Part shown: positions 1-10,768 of the stretch, piece by piece | Layout: every line of letters starts with the position of its first letter | Position numbering within the stretch: position 1 is the stretch's first letter | NCBI GenBank assembly: GCA_015679605.1 | Contig: JAAAVE010000019.1 | Location: 1 to 38,217, forward strand | Source of the DNA: Podila epigama | Taxonomy: Eukaryota; Mortierellomycota; Mortierellomycetes; Mortierellales; Mortierellaceae | DNA: 38,217 nt | Reading direction: 5' to 3' | Notes under the pieces: generated by a model | The model's input: the letters and a program-made list of their open reading frames with translations, nothing else | Databases searched by the model: none | Told to the model about the DNA's origin: nothing | Translations under genes and position numbers: made by a program

Positions 1-408
1 TCCAACAAGGAACGTGTGGCTCGTTCATGATCTCCTTTAGGATAACGCGTGGATGGGTTGAGCAATTAAAAGGGGACAAAGGTCAAGGGACGCGCGTGTG
101 TTCAATTCAAAAGGTGCGTCTGTGGTTGGTTGGTGGACTATAGACACTAGAAAATAGGCGTGTATCGTGTATCGTGCTCAAAGTTGAGAGCCATGGCTCG
201 GGTAGGAGCGAACGGCGAACGGCGTTGGTGCTTTCAGCAATTTCACTCATGAGATGAGGAGTTGAGATATCATCTTTCACCAGTCTCTCCTAGGGCACGA
301 AAGGCGAGCGAGACTCTTGTTATTGGGGACTGCTTTTTTGTCTTTATTTTGGTCTCTTTATTCACTTTGTTCTCTTCATTCATTCAAAAACGCATCACTC
401 AATCAACC
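1..408. other. Upstream region of the CCDC137-like gene; no gene seen
   Basis: No open frame with an ATG and recognisable protein is present on either strand. The 3' half (about 320-405) is T/C-rich on the + strand, as in the leaders of other genes here, so it is probably promoter plus 5' UTR of the gene starting at 409. I see no convincing TATA box. Confidence 0.5.
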
Positions 409-1478
409 ATGGGTCACAAAAGGAAAAAGTTTTCAGAGCGAGTTGCCGACCGTACGAACAGAGGGTAGGACACACACTCATTTATTCAATCCGAAAAAAG
501 AACCATTCTTCAAGCGAATGGTTGGTTGAGTCATCCATTCAAATCTAATGACTTTTATTTTTTTTCCTTCCGACTATCTTTAGCTTTGACGAGTCCCCGT
601 TCAAGAATGCGTTGTCAGATACACCAAGAGGCTTTTCACGGATAATGTTCAAAAAGGAATCCATGCAAAAACGACTCAACGAAAAGAAACAAGGTGGATC
701 ATCAGAAGACTTGGGTACAAGTGGCAAGAAGGGTCAAAAGAATAGCAAGGATGTGAACAAGAACAACAACAACAAGACACCCTCTGATGCAGACGAGCTC
801 AGGATAAAACCGGGCGAGAGGATGGGAGAGTTTTCACGTCGTGTCGATGATCACATGAGGGACAAACTCTTGAAGGCTACTAAAGACAATACATCTGGAG
901 GAAGCAAGAAGAAAAAGTATGGGCCTATTCCCACCGGTCTCCAAGCATATGTGCAATTTCTCTTTCTAGATCAGCCACTTATACTGTCTTTCATCTACCT
1001 CCCCTTATCTCATAGGTACTTTGAAAAGCTAAAGGCAAAGGAACAAGCCAAAAAGTTGAAAAAGCAGGAAGAAAAGGCTTATCAGGAATTCGAAACAATC
1101 CAGGACAAGGTTCGACTCAACGACATTGCAGAGGCCCCACCAACGTTGACCGCTCTACCAAAGAAGCGCCGTAATGACGACTTTATGGCCAACAAAAAGT
1201 GGAAGAATACCCCTGGTGAAGAAGATTTTGATGACGTGGTGGCAGATATCGATGCAAAGGATAAGAAGAGAAAGGGATCAGAGACAGACAATCCTGTAGC
1301 AAAGAAATCACGACTTCGTAACCTGACACCTGCGGGACGTCGTATCATGGAAGAAGAACGGAAACAGGCCATTGAAAACTACAGATTAATGAAGGCACGC
1401 AAGGCAATGGATCGGAATCCTGAACAGGATGATGACGCCGACGCAGATGATGCCGAGGCTGCAGCTGCCGGCTATTAA
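409..1478 (+). CDS. CCDC137-like basic coiled-coil nucleolar protein
   Basis: Three exons: 409-464, 584-916, 1016-1478 (283 aa). Introns 465-583 and 917-1015 have GT/TAG ends, and the second uses a GTATGG donor. The product is very basic, with KKKK and RKK runs suggesting nuclear or nucleolar location. It has a helical, Lys/Glu-rich centre and an acidic Asp/Ala tail. The order of conserved blocks resembles animal CCDC137: an N-terminal SPFKNALSDTPRGFSRIMF block, a KPGERMGEFSRRVDDHM block, a charged coiled coil (YFEKLKAKEQAKKLKKQEEK), then a V-R-L-N-D-x-x-x-x-P-P-x-L-T-x-x-P block. CCDC137 proteins are nucleolar and poorly understood; ribosome-biogenesis involvement is only inferred. The start is the first ATG of the frame; there is no ATG upstream. 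The stop TAA (1476-1478) overlaps an AATAAA at 1477-1482. The second intron is 99 nt and stop-free in frame, so retention would add 33 residues. Family assignment is moderate; the gene itself is confident. Confidence 0.8.
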
Positions 1479-1620
1479 TAAAGTATTGCTAAGAAAAGAA
1501 AAGAAAAACACACACAAAAACATACACGCCCGATAGTTGAAGGAGAAAAGAACATACGCTGGATGTTGATTTATGGATGAAGAGTGTTTACAATCCCCGT
1601 GCTACGCTCACACTCACTAC

Positions 1621-4600
1621 CTAATGAAAGTACTTGCGCACAAGGGAGGGAATGTACCCCTCTGACTTGTAAAACGCAACAATCTTTTGAACCTTGTCTG
1701 CAACCACATCAGGCACGAGTCCAAAGTGCTTGTACACTTCCTTGTACGGGCCAGAGGATCCAAAGGTGTCAATACCAATGGACTCGTGCGCATATCGATC
1801 CCAACCAAAGGTCGTCAATGCCTCGACGCTGACTGTAGGCACGCCATCAATAAGCACAGATGCGCGGTAATCATGGGGTTGTTCATCAAACAGCTTTGTC
1901 GATGGCATTGACACAATGCGCGCCTACGGATTTTTTTTGTTCGTTGTGAATGTGAGCTTTAGATCAATGTAACACACGCTCAGCCTGCATTCCACTTTCC
2001 CCATCCATCATTTCAACTTTCATTTTAACTTGCAAGTAACTTCGCATAATAACAATACCTTGATCCCACGTTCGCGGAGAATTTTAGCAGCGTCGACACA
2101 GAGAGAGACCTCAGAACCTGTGCCTACAAGAGTGACATGAGCACCATCCACTTCCTGCAGAACATAGCCTCCCTTCAATGTCTTTTCAACAGAGCTACCC
2201 TCGAGCTGAGGCAAGTCCTGACGAGTCAGCGACAAGACACTGGGGCGGTGCTTGGCCGTAATAGCAAACAAGTACGCTCCCGAGGTCTCGTTGCCGTCAG
2301 CTGGTCGCAAATCCACAAGCTGTGGGGTAGCGCGAATCATGGCCATTGTTTCAATTGGCTGATGAGTGGGGCCATCCTCGCCGAGCCCTATGTCACAATG
2401 TCCGTTTTGTTGTTTGTTCTAAAGCGTTAATGCCTTTCCTAAACATTTTACACTTCCCGTGTAAACGTTCATGGTCTACAGAACAAGTTCAGGTGTGAAG
2501 CACCTACCGATGGAGTCATGGGTCATGATGTAGAGAACATGATGGCCAGACAATGCCGACAAACGTACCGCTCCTATAAACATGACATATATATTGACGT
2601 AAGAGAAAATGTCGTTCAAGATGTCATCATGTTAGTGCAATTACACGCATTACAAAAACCACGAAACAAAAGAGGAAAAGAACAACCCGTTCATAGTATG
2701 TACCAGATGCATAGCTGATGAAATTCAAGAAGGTAGCTCCAGCTGGGATGATGCCACCATAGGCGTCGATACCGTTCATGATAGCCGACATGCCATGCTC
2801 GCGAACACCATATCGGATATACCGACCAGCATAATTGCCAATACCAGTACTCACAGGCTGAAAGTCAACGGCTGACTTCCAACGTGTGAGGTTGGAACCA
2901 GTCAGGTCAGCGGAGCCAATAACGAGTTCTGGAAGAATGTCTGCAATTTTGTTTAGGACAGCTTCTGACAACTTGCGAGTAGCAGATGGCTTGTCGGAAG
3001 GAGTGAAGCGTGGCAAGGCTGTTGCCCAGTTCTCGGGCAATTCCTTTCGCAGGCGACGCTTGAGCTGTGCGCCAAGCTCGGGATGTTGAGCGACATACGA
3101 GTTCAAGTGCTCATCCCATGCATGGTTCAGATGGGCACCCTTGGCTGCCTTGGCGTGGTAGAGGTCATAAGTCGACTGAGGTACAACAAAGTGCTCATCA
3201 GGGTTGAATCCAAAGGCCTTCTTGAGCTGAACAATATCATCAGCCTTTAAGGGAGAACCATGGACCTTTTCAGTGCCCTGGTTCAACGATCCAAAGCCGA
3301 TCGTGGTGAAGACCTTGATGAGTGATGGCTTGTTGGTGACTTTTTTAGCTTCTTCGATGGCTTTGGCAAGGGACTCGAGGTCATTGTTGCCATCGGCCAC
3401 CACTTGCACATGCCAGCCATAAGCCTCGAAACGCTTGGCAACATTCTCGGTGAAAGAGACCTCAGTATCTCCATCGATCGAGATGTGGTTGTCGTCGTAG
3501 AGACAAATGAGCTTGCCAAGTTGCAGATGACTAATGAACAAAAAGCGAGAAATTTACATACAGATATAAAAGTAATTGAACGTTAGGCATTAATTATCTC
3601 TTCTTCATCACTGCGGTTTTCATGCGAATGGCCCTCCTTCCTCGTTACCCTGCCAAGGAAGCAGCCTCGCTGGCAACACCTTCTTGAAGACAACCATCGC
3701 CGAGGATCACAAAGGTATGGTTGTTAAACAGATCAAAGCCAGGTTTGTTGAAGGTGGCCGCCATATGAGCCTCGGCGATCGCTAGACCGACCGCATTCGC
3801 AAATCCTTGACCCAAAGGGCCCTAATGGATGTAATGGATGTAATGGATGTATTATTAAAAATGCATAGGAAGGTGTCATGATGAGCGCATGCAATGGGGG
3901 AGGGGGACGTGCCTAACACTTCCGATAGCATTATCTCACTGTTCAATCATTGCATCACAATCAGGCTACTGTCGAGCAAGCGAGTCGGGGTCACAATTGG
4001 CAACAATATTACGTACCGTGGTCACTTCAATGCTTACAGTGATGTGGGACTCGGGATGACCAGGGGTTCTACAAGGAAGATGTCAAAGCAAAATGAGTTG
4101 GGTGAACAAAAAAAAAAAAAAAAAAAAATTCCCACGCTCAAGCCATGTCCACAATGTTTGAAAAAAAATTAAATTTTACAACTTACTTGCTGTTCAGTTG
4201 GCGAAACTGCTTGAGATCATCCATGGAGGTGGGATAGCCACAAAGGTGGAGCAAGATGTACTGGAGAGCACAAGCATGTCCATTCGACAACACAAACCTA
4301 TCACGGTTGGGCTTTTTATAAAGGGAGACAGTCAAGTTCAAGACTGCGTTTTGTTTGCGCACGTTGAAAATCAATGAGAGCAAGTCGATGCATAGCATTG
4401 TAGTCCCAATTGGAGATATTTACCCAGTGTGGATTCTTGGGATTGTAGTTCATGTATCGTGAGAACAGCAAGTGTGCCATTGGTGCACATCCCATCGGTG
4501 CACCTATTCAGAAGCCAGCCAGCACTATTTTGTGAGTACAAAGGTCTTTTGTGCGAGTATAGGAATTTTCTTTTGGGTTCGTGATGGTGTGCTGCGTTTT

Positions 4601-4694
4601 TACCAGGGTGACCCGAGTTGCTTTTGAACACAGTGTCGGCTGCAAGCACGCGGATGGTGTTGATGGCATGAGTATCGTGCTGGGTAAAAGTCAT
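1621..4694 (-). CDS. TKL1: Transketolase (EC 2.2.1.1)
   Basis: Nine exons on the minus strand: 4694-4604, 4503-4424, 4311-4187, 4068-4017, 3821-3649, 3530-2704, 2573-2508, 2387-2059, 1923-1621. Together they give 681 aa, essentially the length of yeast Tkl1. The enzyme moves two-carbon ketol units between sugar phosphates in the non-oxidative pentose phosphate pathway, using thiamine diphosphate and a divalent metal in the cytosol. Visible active-site motifs are NSGHPG (His29), LSNGH (His69), PGHPE (His103), GPLGQG, the ThDP/metal motif GDGCLQEG (Asp158), the HGSPL histidine, VREHGMSA with the catalytic Glu that activates thiamine, and [15 protein letters not shown]. The C-terminal domain begins near [10 protein letters not shown]. 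All splice junctions restore these motifs exactly. The intron between 4424 and 4311 ends in AAG rather than YAG. The gene converges on its left neighbour (142 bp between stops) and diverges from glutathione reductase on its right. Confidence 0.97.
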
Positions 4695-5248
4695 ATTTTC
4701 TGGCTACCGTGTGTTTGTTTGTGTGTGTTTATGTGTTTATGTCTTTGTGGTTTTATTTGTCAAAGAGGTGAGAAGCAAGAAAGAAAAGAAAAAAGAAAAG
4801 GGGGTGAAGAGCGGGAAGGCCAAAGAGCATTGTCTTTCAAATTACAAAGGGTTGACCTTTCTCAGAGATATCCCTGCGTAAAATCAAAATGGGATCAAAC
4901 CTCTCAAGAATGAATTTTGCAGGTGCACAACTCTTCGATTTGTCATATCCAGCCACACAATATTCTCCTTCTCACGCCGATCATCAGTCGCGGCGCGCGA
5001 AAAAAAGACCAAAAAAAAAGATAAATATCCCAGGAACTGCGCTGCGCTTTCACTTTTTTTGCTTTCTCATCAACACCATTCTTCATCCATCTATAAAACA
5101 TCACTCTAGTTTTCTTTTGTTGAATCACAAATAGAAAACCAAAATCACTTTCTTGTATTCACTTTCTCTGATACAACAAAAAAAACCTCTCACCCTGGCT
5201 TCTCCTACTCGTCGCCTTTTGCAGCTTGCACATTCTCTCAACAAAAGC
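4695..5248. promoter_or_regulatory. Shared divergent promoter, transketolase / glutathione reductase
   Basis: These 554 bp separate the two start codons. The glutathione reductase side has a TATA-like CTATAAAACA with TATAAAA at 5092-5098, followed by a CT-rich leader. The middle (about 4770-4810) is a purine tract containing AGGGG, a possible stress element. I found no TTACTAA/TTAGTAA Yap1-type site. A shared nucleosome-free region is inferred from the arrangement only. Confidence 0.5.
5092..5098 (+). promoter_or_regulatory. TATA-like box of the glutathione reductase gene
   Basis: TATAAAA lies 151 bp upstream of the ATG. Transcription starting about 30-60 bp downstream would place the in-frame, ATG-less leader (5135-5248) inside the mRNA. 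Confidence 0.45.
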
Positions 5249-7375
5249 ATGCCTCCAACCGGAAAGATCTACGATTACCTCGTTATTGGTGGTGGCAGTG
5301 GCGGTATGGCTCAGACTCTCAACTTCTTGATGACCACCATCACTACACGAACATGAGAATCAAATGAATGAATACTCATTTGCTTTTATTTTCTTTGTTC
5401 CGTTTGTTTTTGCACTCTTACGTTTAGGCCTTGCATCGGCCCGTCGTGCTGCTTCCTACGGCGCCAAGGTTGGTCTGATCGAGGGCAGTGGTCGTCTCGG
5501 CGGTACCTGCGTCAATGTCGGATGTGTCCCTAAGAAGGTCATGTGGAACACTGGTATGTTGAACTGGCACTCTTTTTTTGATCGTGGGTGTATTTGTTCC
5601 GCAAATGCTACTGTGCTCTGCCCACTGCGCGTTTTTTTGGACGACGGTAGCAGTGGCGGCGATAACAGCATTGCTAATAGCAATGACGATCGTAGTTACC
5701 TTTGCATGGCATGTGTAACCCATGTTCGGGTCGTGGTCATGGACGTTATTTTGACTAAAGGCGCCAAAGGATCTTTGATCACATCTTTTGTCAAGGACAA
5801 GACGTGCTCAACAGAAACGGAACAGTCAAAAATCTTCGCGGCAAAACACATCATTGAACTTTATTTTTTTTCCATTTTTCACATACTCAAACTAGCCTCG
5901 ATTGCTGAAGCCATCCATGATGCCAAGGAGTACGGTTTCCCTGAAGTTGGACCTGCCACCTTTGACTGGAACACCTTGAAGCACAAGCGTGACGCTTACA
6001 TTACACGTCTCAACGGGATCTATGAGCGTAACCTGGAGAAGGACTCTGTCGAGTATATCTCCGGCATGGCCTCGTTTGTTTCCAAGAACAGTGTTACTCT
6101 CGGCAACGGCGAGGAGATCCACGCAAAGAAGATTTTGATTGCTGTTGGTAAGAACAAGAGTGCAAGGATTCGAATGGCATGCAGGAAATAATAGGGAGAT
6201 GTATTGGAAGTATGAAACTTCCGTAAAAAAACATATGTGACATTGGAATTCTAACTGTTATTGCTGTTAATTTTTTTTTCCTTTCCTCGTTTAGGTGGTC
6301 GCCCCACTATCCCCAATGTCCCCGGCGCCGAACTTGGTATTGATAGCGATGGTTTCTTTGATCTGGAGCACCAGCCCAAGCGTGTCGCTGTTGTTGGAAC
6401 TGGTTACATTGGCGTCGAACTTGCTGGCATCTTCCACGCTCTCGGTATGTTATAACAGGAAAGATCTGTACCAACGAGGCTTGTAAAGATGATGCAAGAT
6501 ACACAATCACACACAAGCCCACTCACTTTTTTTTTCCGTCTCTTTTTGTAGGCTCCAAGGTCAGCATTTTCTCCAGGACAACAGAGATTCTGCGCTCATT
6601 CGATCCTATCATCAAGGACACTCTCCGCAAGGAAATGGTCAAGATTGGTATTGAGATTGTTCATCACGCAAAGGTCACTAAGCTGAGCAACGCTGCTGAT
6701 AACAAGGCCATTACTCTTTCCTACACCTCTGATAACCAAGAGGGCACTGCCGAGTATGACACTGTCCTCTGGGCAGTTGGTCGTCACCCATTCTTGGATA
6801 AGCTTGCCTTGGACAAGGCTGGTGTGACCCTGAACGAGAAGGGATACGTTGTCGCCGATGAATACCAGGAGACTGTTGTCCCTGATGTGTATGCTTTGGG
6901 TGACGTCTGTGGTATCGAGCAGCTTACACCTGTGGCTATTGCTGCCGGTCGTCGTCTGTCGGACCGTCTCTTTGGCCCTGCTCAATTCAAGAACTCAAAG
7001 TTGGATTACAAGAACGTTCCCTCAGTTATCTTTTCACATCCTACGGCCGGTGCTGTTGGTTTGACAGAGGCTCAGGCGATCAAGGAGTATGGTGCTGAGA
7101 ACTTGAGTGTGTACGTCTCCGAGTTCTCTGGTATGTACAATGCTATGAAGACACACAAGACGCCATCGGCTTTCAAGTTGGTCTGCGCAGGACCTGAAGA
7201 AAAGGTTGTTGGTATTCACATTGTCGGTCAAGGAAGTGATGAGATGCTCCAAGGTTTCGCTGTTGCCTTGAAGATGGGAGCCACCAAGGCTGATTTCGAC
7301 TCGACTGTGGCTCTTCACCCCACCAGTGCTGAGGAGTTGGTTACCTTGACCAAGGCTAACCTCAAGAAGTTGTAA
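5249..7375 (+). CDS. GLR1: Glutathione-disulfide reductase (EC 1.8.1.7)
   Basis: Five exons: 5249-5303, 5428-5553, 5896-6147, 6295-6444, 6552-7375 (468 aa); every intron is phase 1. The FAD homodimer reduces oxidised glutathione with NADPH. Motifs in order: FAD Rossmann [13 protein letters not shown] near the N-terminus; redox pair [13 protein letters not shown] (Cys46 and Cys51); NADPH Rossmann [11 protein letters not shown]; the NADPH-selective arginines in [14 protein letters not shown] motif YALGDVCG; and the C-terminal dimer motif HPTSAEE, whose His450 is the general acid partner of the redox Cys. NADPH-selective arginines and a missing lipoamide-type N-terminus separate it from dihydrolipoamide dehydrogenase. 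The ATG at 5249 gives the cytosolic form; the frame is open back to a TAG at 5132 and encodes a presequence-like leader without ATG. Intron 2 (342 nt) is much longer than the others, a multiple of 3 and open in frame. The neighbouring divergent transketolase suggests a redox-related promoter. Confidence 0.97.
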
Positions 7376-7576
7376 AAAAAAAACAATGAATTTAGCTTTG
7401 CGTTTATATAAAAATTTTGTGCACAACGTGAAGCATTTTTCTTTTCTCGAGTTTGTTTTATTTTGGGTGAATGCTACAGGAAGATTTATAAATTACAAAA
7501 AGGATGAAATGTACAGAATATTGTCTTTTGTGTGTGTGAGTGTGTGATGCAGGACAAAAAAGAGATGAATGTGCTT

Positions 7577-9974
7577 TTAACGGTATCGGTAGATTTCGCA
7601 CCCAGATTGCTCTTCATAGAGATATCGTTGGTACTTAATCTCTTGTACGCGATAGAGCCAGTCGCAAAGGAATAGTGTAGGCGCCTCGTTATCGGTATCA
7701 GTCGAGGATGACGATGACGATGAGGATGAAGATGTTGAGGACATGGACATTGGGGATGAGGGTGGGGTGGAAGGAGAACGGGTGCCAGACTTGGAGGTTT
7801 GGAGGAATGGGTGATGGTCAAGTAAATCTTGAGCGGACATGCGATTGCTTGGCAACTCTTCAAGCATGATACGTAGTAGGTCTGCTGCCTGGACAAGAAC
7901 CTGTGGATAGATGGAACCATTGGCAATGAAGCTCTTCAGGAGAGTCACAGACTGGTTTGTATTCTCAAGGCCCAGATACTTGGATCCAAAGTAATGCAGG
8001 TCACAGTCTGGGATATAAGGCTCGAGCATCTCGCCAAGAACTATACCGAGCGAATACACGTCAGCCAAGGTAGGATCGACACCATGCTCGACGTCGTCGT
8101 AAAAGTGTGGATTCATGATCTCGGGGGCGATGTAGCCAGTAGTACCACAGACGGGGATATTATTTGCCTTAGCGTGCAGTTTCCTGTCAACGGTCATGGA
8201 AAGTCCGAAATCGATGATGACAATCTCTTTGCGGTTGTGGGTCATCATCAGGTTGGACGGGTTAATGTCAAGGTGGACAATGTTCTTGGCATGGACAGCA
8301 GCAAGGCCAGTGAGGGCTTGCTGCATGGTCTTGCGGACAGAACAGAGACTCTTGTTGACGGCTTGACATTCAAAGGTCTTGAGCATGGGCAGGACAAGAA
8401 CTGTGTCACCATTGTCGTTCACGAACGAGTCTTGAAGATGGATGACATTAGGCAGATCGCGGAGGTTGTGAAGCAATTGGAGTTCCTTCTCTACAAGACC
8501 AACTATAGGCACTGTCTTGAAGGCCAGCGGTGTAAAGTCGGCGATGCGGATGCCAAACTCGATTGTGGACAGGTCATGCTGTTTTTGGGAAGAATAGAGA
8601 TGCAAAGAATAGTTGTGAGTAGGAGAAGACAAAAGAGTGAGAACGCAATAGTGTCCTTAGACACTCGCAGCCCGAGTATATCCAACCTACGCGTCTCATA
8701 GCCAGCACGCGACATGACACAGACTTTTTCACGTGCACCTTTTATTACGATGTGGACCTTCAATCACCCACCAACCATTTTGCTTCTCTCTGTTTTCTCA
8801 CATTCACGCACTCTTTTTTAAAATCTTACACTCACTCATTCGCCCACTCTAACTCTCACTCACTCACACTCGCACTCGCACACACGTACATTGTCTCTGA
8901 AAAAAACAAACACGTACAGTAGACACGTACAGACACGTACAAAACACGTACACACACACTGCACCCCTAAAACAAGCATGCAGATTGCAGATAGCAAAAA
9001 AAAAAAAAAGTAGGTTTTTTTGTGGGCTATCTAAACAGATGTTTACTTCCTATCATTTTTCCTTTTCATGTGGTCTCAACAGTTGATAGTTTTTTTTTTT
9101 GGAGCAAAATGTTGACAGATGGCGATAGTGCTCGCTCCCCCTTATTTCGTTTTCTTTAAGTCCCCCTTTTCCCTTTTCTCCGATATTTACACAAAGGTGT
9201 TCAATGATAACAAAAAGTGAACGTGAAAGTGAAAAATGAGAAAAGCGCGTATGAATAAAACATAAAACTTACAATGAGTTTTGGAACCATGTCATTGATA
9301 AGGTAGTCTGTTTGTCCCTGGCAAGGATGGTGTTCACAGGGTGCAGTGTAGATATAACCATCCTGGCTGGCATTCGATTTGCACCGCGGAAGGAGTGGTG
9401 GACGGGATTCGTTTTGGGGTGATGTCGAGGTATGGAGGGCGTCTTCCAACTTGCCTGCAAGCTGGAAAGAGCGTGATTTTAGTTTGCGAGCCGTGTGTTC
9501 CTCACGTATCTGAGCCAGGAGTGGATTTTGAAGCTTTATCTGATGATGCAGCTGATGCTGGGTTAGACGCAGAGGAGGGCCCATTTGGAGATTAGGTAGT
9601 CGCTGCTGGAGCGTGGATTGAGGTACGAGGGTGTTATTGGTCGATATAGAATGAGGGAAGATGGAGGTATATGAAGGCCTTGGTGAAGGGGCTCGAGAAG
9701 AAGAGGCAGAGGAAGGGGCGGTGATACTACAGGATGTTGTCCTTGTTGATGGAAAGTAACTTGAGGTTGTGGTTGCAAGGAAAGGGGAGGCGGAGGCGGA
9801 CGTGGATGGAGAAGCGAGAGGACTGTTTGGAGTGGATTTGCAATGTTGAAGTAAAGGTGGATGGAAGGGTAGGTCGTGGAGAGGGAGGAGGTTGAGTTTG
9901 CCCATTGGGCTATATATTGACGATGATGCGGTTGTTGTTGTGGTTGAGGTGATAGCAGACATGGTCGAGGTCAT
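7577..9974 (-). CDS. Atypical Ser/Thr-type protein kinase with long Ser/Pro/Gln-rich N-terminus
   Basis: Two exons, 9974-9273 and 8578-7577 (567 aa), joined in phase 0 across a 694-nt intron with a perfect GTAAGT donor and CAG acceptor. Residues 1-200 are low-complexity Ser/Thr/Pro/Gln. The kinase domain begins near TDYLINDMVPK, followed by a region with no GxGxxG glycine loop (HDLSTIEFGIRI). Beta-3 Lys255 is in PLAFKTV; the helix-C Glu is probably in VEKELQLL. The catalytic loop reads HLDINPSN (Asp338 present, usual HRD Arg and DxK Lys replaced by Leu and Asn). DFG (Asp357), GYIAPE and ADVYSLGIVL are intact. A poly-Ser stretch and a short C-terminal extension follow. Substrates are unknown. 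The 3' exon has no ATG of its own in frame, which supports the upstream exon; a second possible first exon (ATG at 8715) lies in the intron. The gene converges on glutathione reductase (201 bp). Confidence 0.75.
8883..8952. repeat. Five-copy CACGTACA direct repeat
   Basis: CACGTACA occurs at 8883-8890, 8911-8918, 8924-8931, 8934-8941 and 8945-8952. The last three starts are 10-11 bp apart, close to one helical turn. It lies in the long intron of the atypical kinase, upstream of an alternative ATG at 8715, so it could be simple repeat decay or a regulatory cluster. Confidence 0.6.
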
Positions 9975-10140
9975 GGTCCATGGACATGAAAAGGACAAAA
10001 GGAAGATGTTTCTTTGTTGATGTGTTTAACGAAGATGATGTCGATAGCCACTGGATTGTGGTTGTTGATGTGTGTATGTGTGTGTATGCTCTGCTGGAGA
10101 ACAACAAAGGACAACAAAGGGGAAAAAAGAGAAGGGAGAT

Positions 10141-10190
10141 GAAGACGAAGACGAAGGCGAAGAACAAGAAGAAGAAGAAGAAGAAGAATA
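10141..10190. repeat. GAA/GAC purine microsatellite
   Basis: A run of GAAGAC-, AAGAAC- and then GAA-type triplets on the + strand, upstream of the atypical kinase. Such purine mirror repeats can form triplex DNA. Confidence 0.7.
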
Positions 10191-10350
10191 GGCTGGATGT
10201 TGTGGAAACAGGTGTTTCGAAGGGTGTGATTCGAGAAAGAAAAGAAGAAGGCTGAATGTAGATGAAGGTGTTTGTGCACGAGAAGGATATGCTCAAGTGG
10301 AGTGTGATGTTGACGTTCGGATCTCACTGTCTATGCAGGTGTTTAGGTGA

Positions 10351-10370
10351 GGAGAGAGAGAGAGAGAGAG
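10351..10370. repeat. GA dinucleotide repeat
   Basis: An uninterrupted GA run of about 20 bp, between two GAA-type tracts. Confidence 0.75.
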
Positions 10371-10420
10371 CGATGAATCGAAGGAACAATGATGCCACAG
10401 GGTTTGTTCATAAAAAGTGG

Positions 10421-10463
10421 AGAAGGAGAAGAAGAAGGAGAAGAAGAAGGAGAAGAAGAAGAA
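10421..10463. repeat. AGA/AGG purine microsatellite
   Basis: All-purine tract of AGAAGG and AGAAGA units about 43 bp long. It codes for poly-Arg in one frame, which I regard as spurious. Confidence 0.75.
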
Positions 10464-10768
10464 TGGAGAATGAAAGTAATAAAGGAAACAAAGGTGGATG
10501 GATGTGGATGTGTGGATGATGGTGGAAGGATAATGGAGTGATGGTTGGATATTAAAATGTATTAATTTATCACCAAATTTCATGTTTTCCACACTTCACT
10601 TGAGATAGGACTGCACTGCACGTGCAACTGTTTCCATTTTTAGTTGCTGTGCTTTATTTGGTCCCCTACTGCTTGCTCTACTTTGCTGTTATACTGCGTA
10701 CCACACATACACACAGACATACAGCACATACATCTTTACATGCATCATGACATGCATACAACACACAT

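Noticed and set aside
2627-2703. Extension of the transketolase frame past 2704 into [10 protein letters not shown]
   Set aside because: This is intron read-through; splicing at 2704/2573 restores [14 protein letters not shown].
4695-5248. Yap1-type antioxidant response sites in the redox promoter
   Set aside because: I found no TTACTAA, TTAGTAA or TGACTAA; AATTACAAAG is not a match.
5249-7375. Dihydrolipoamide dehydrogenase or thioredoxin reductase identity
   Set aside because: The NADPH-selective arginines (SRTTEILR), the CVNVGC redox motif and the HPTSAEE end without a Cys/Sec tail fit glutathione reductase.
9201-9272. C-terminal extension of the kinase exon 1 frame past 9273
   Set aside because: A perfect GTAAGT donor begins at 9272, and the extension is Phe/Tyr-rich intron read-through.
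9980-10519. Basic plus-strand open frames with poly-Lys and poly-Arg
   Set aside because: They are produced by GAA/AGA purine microsatellites.
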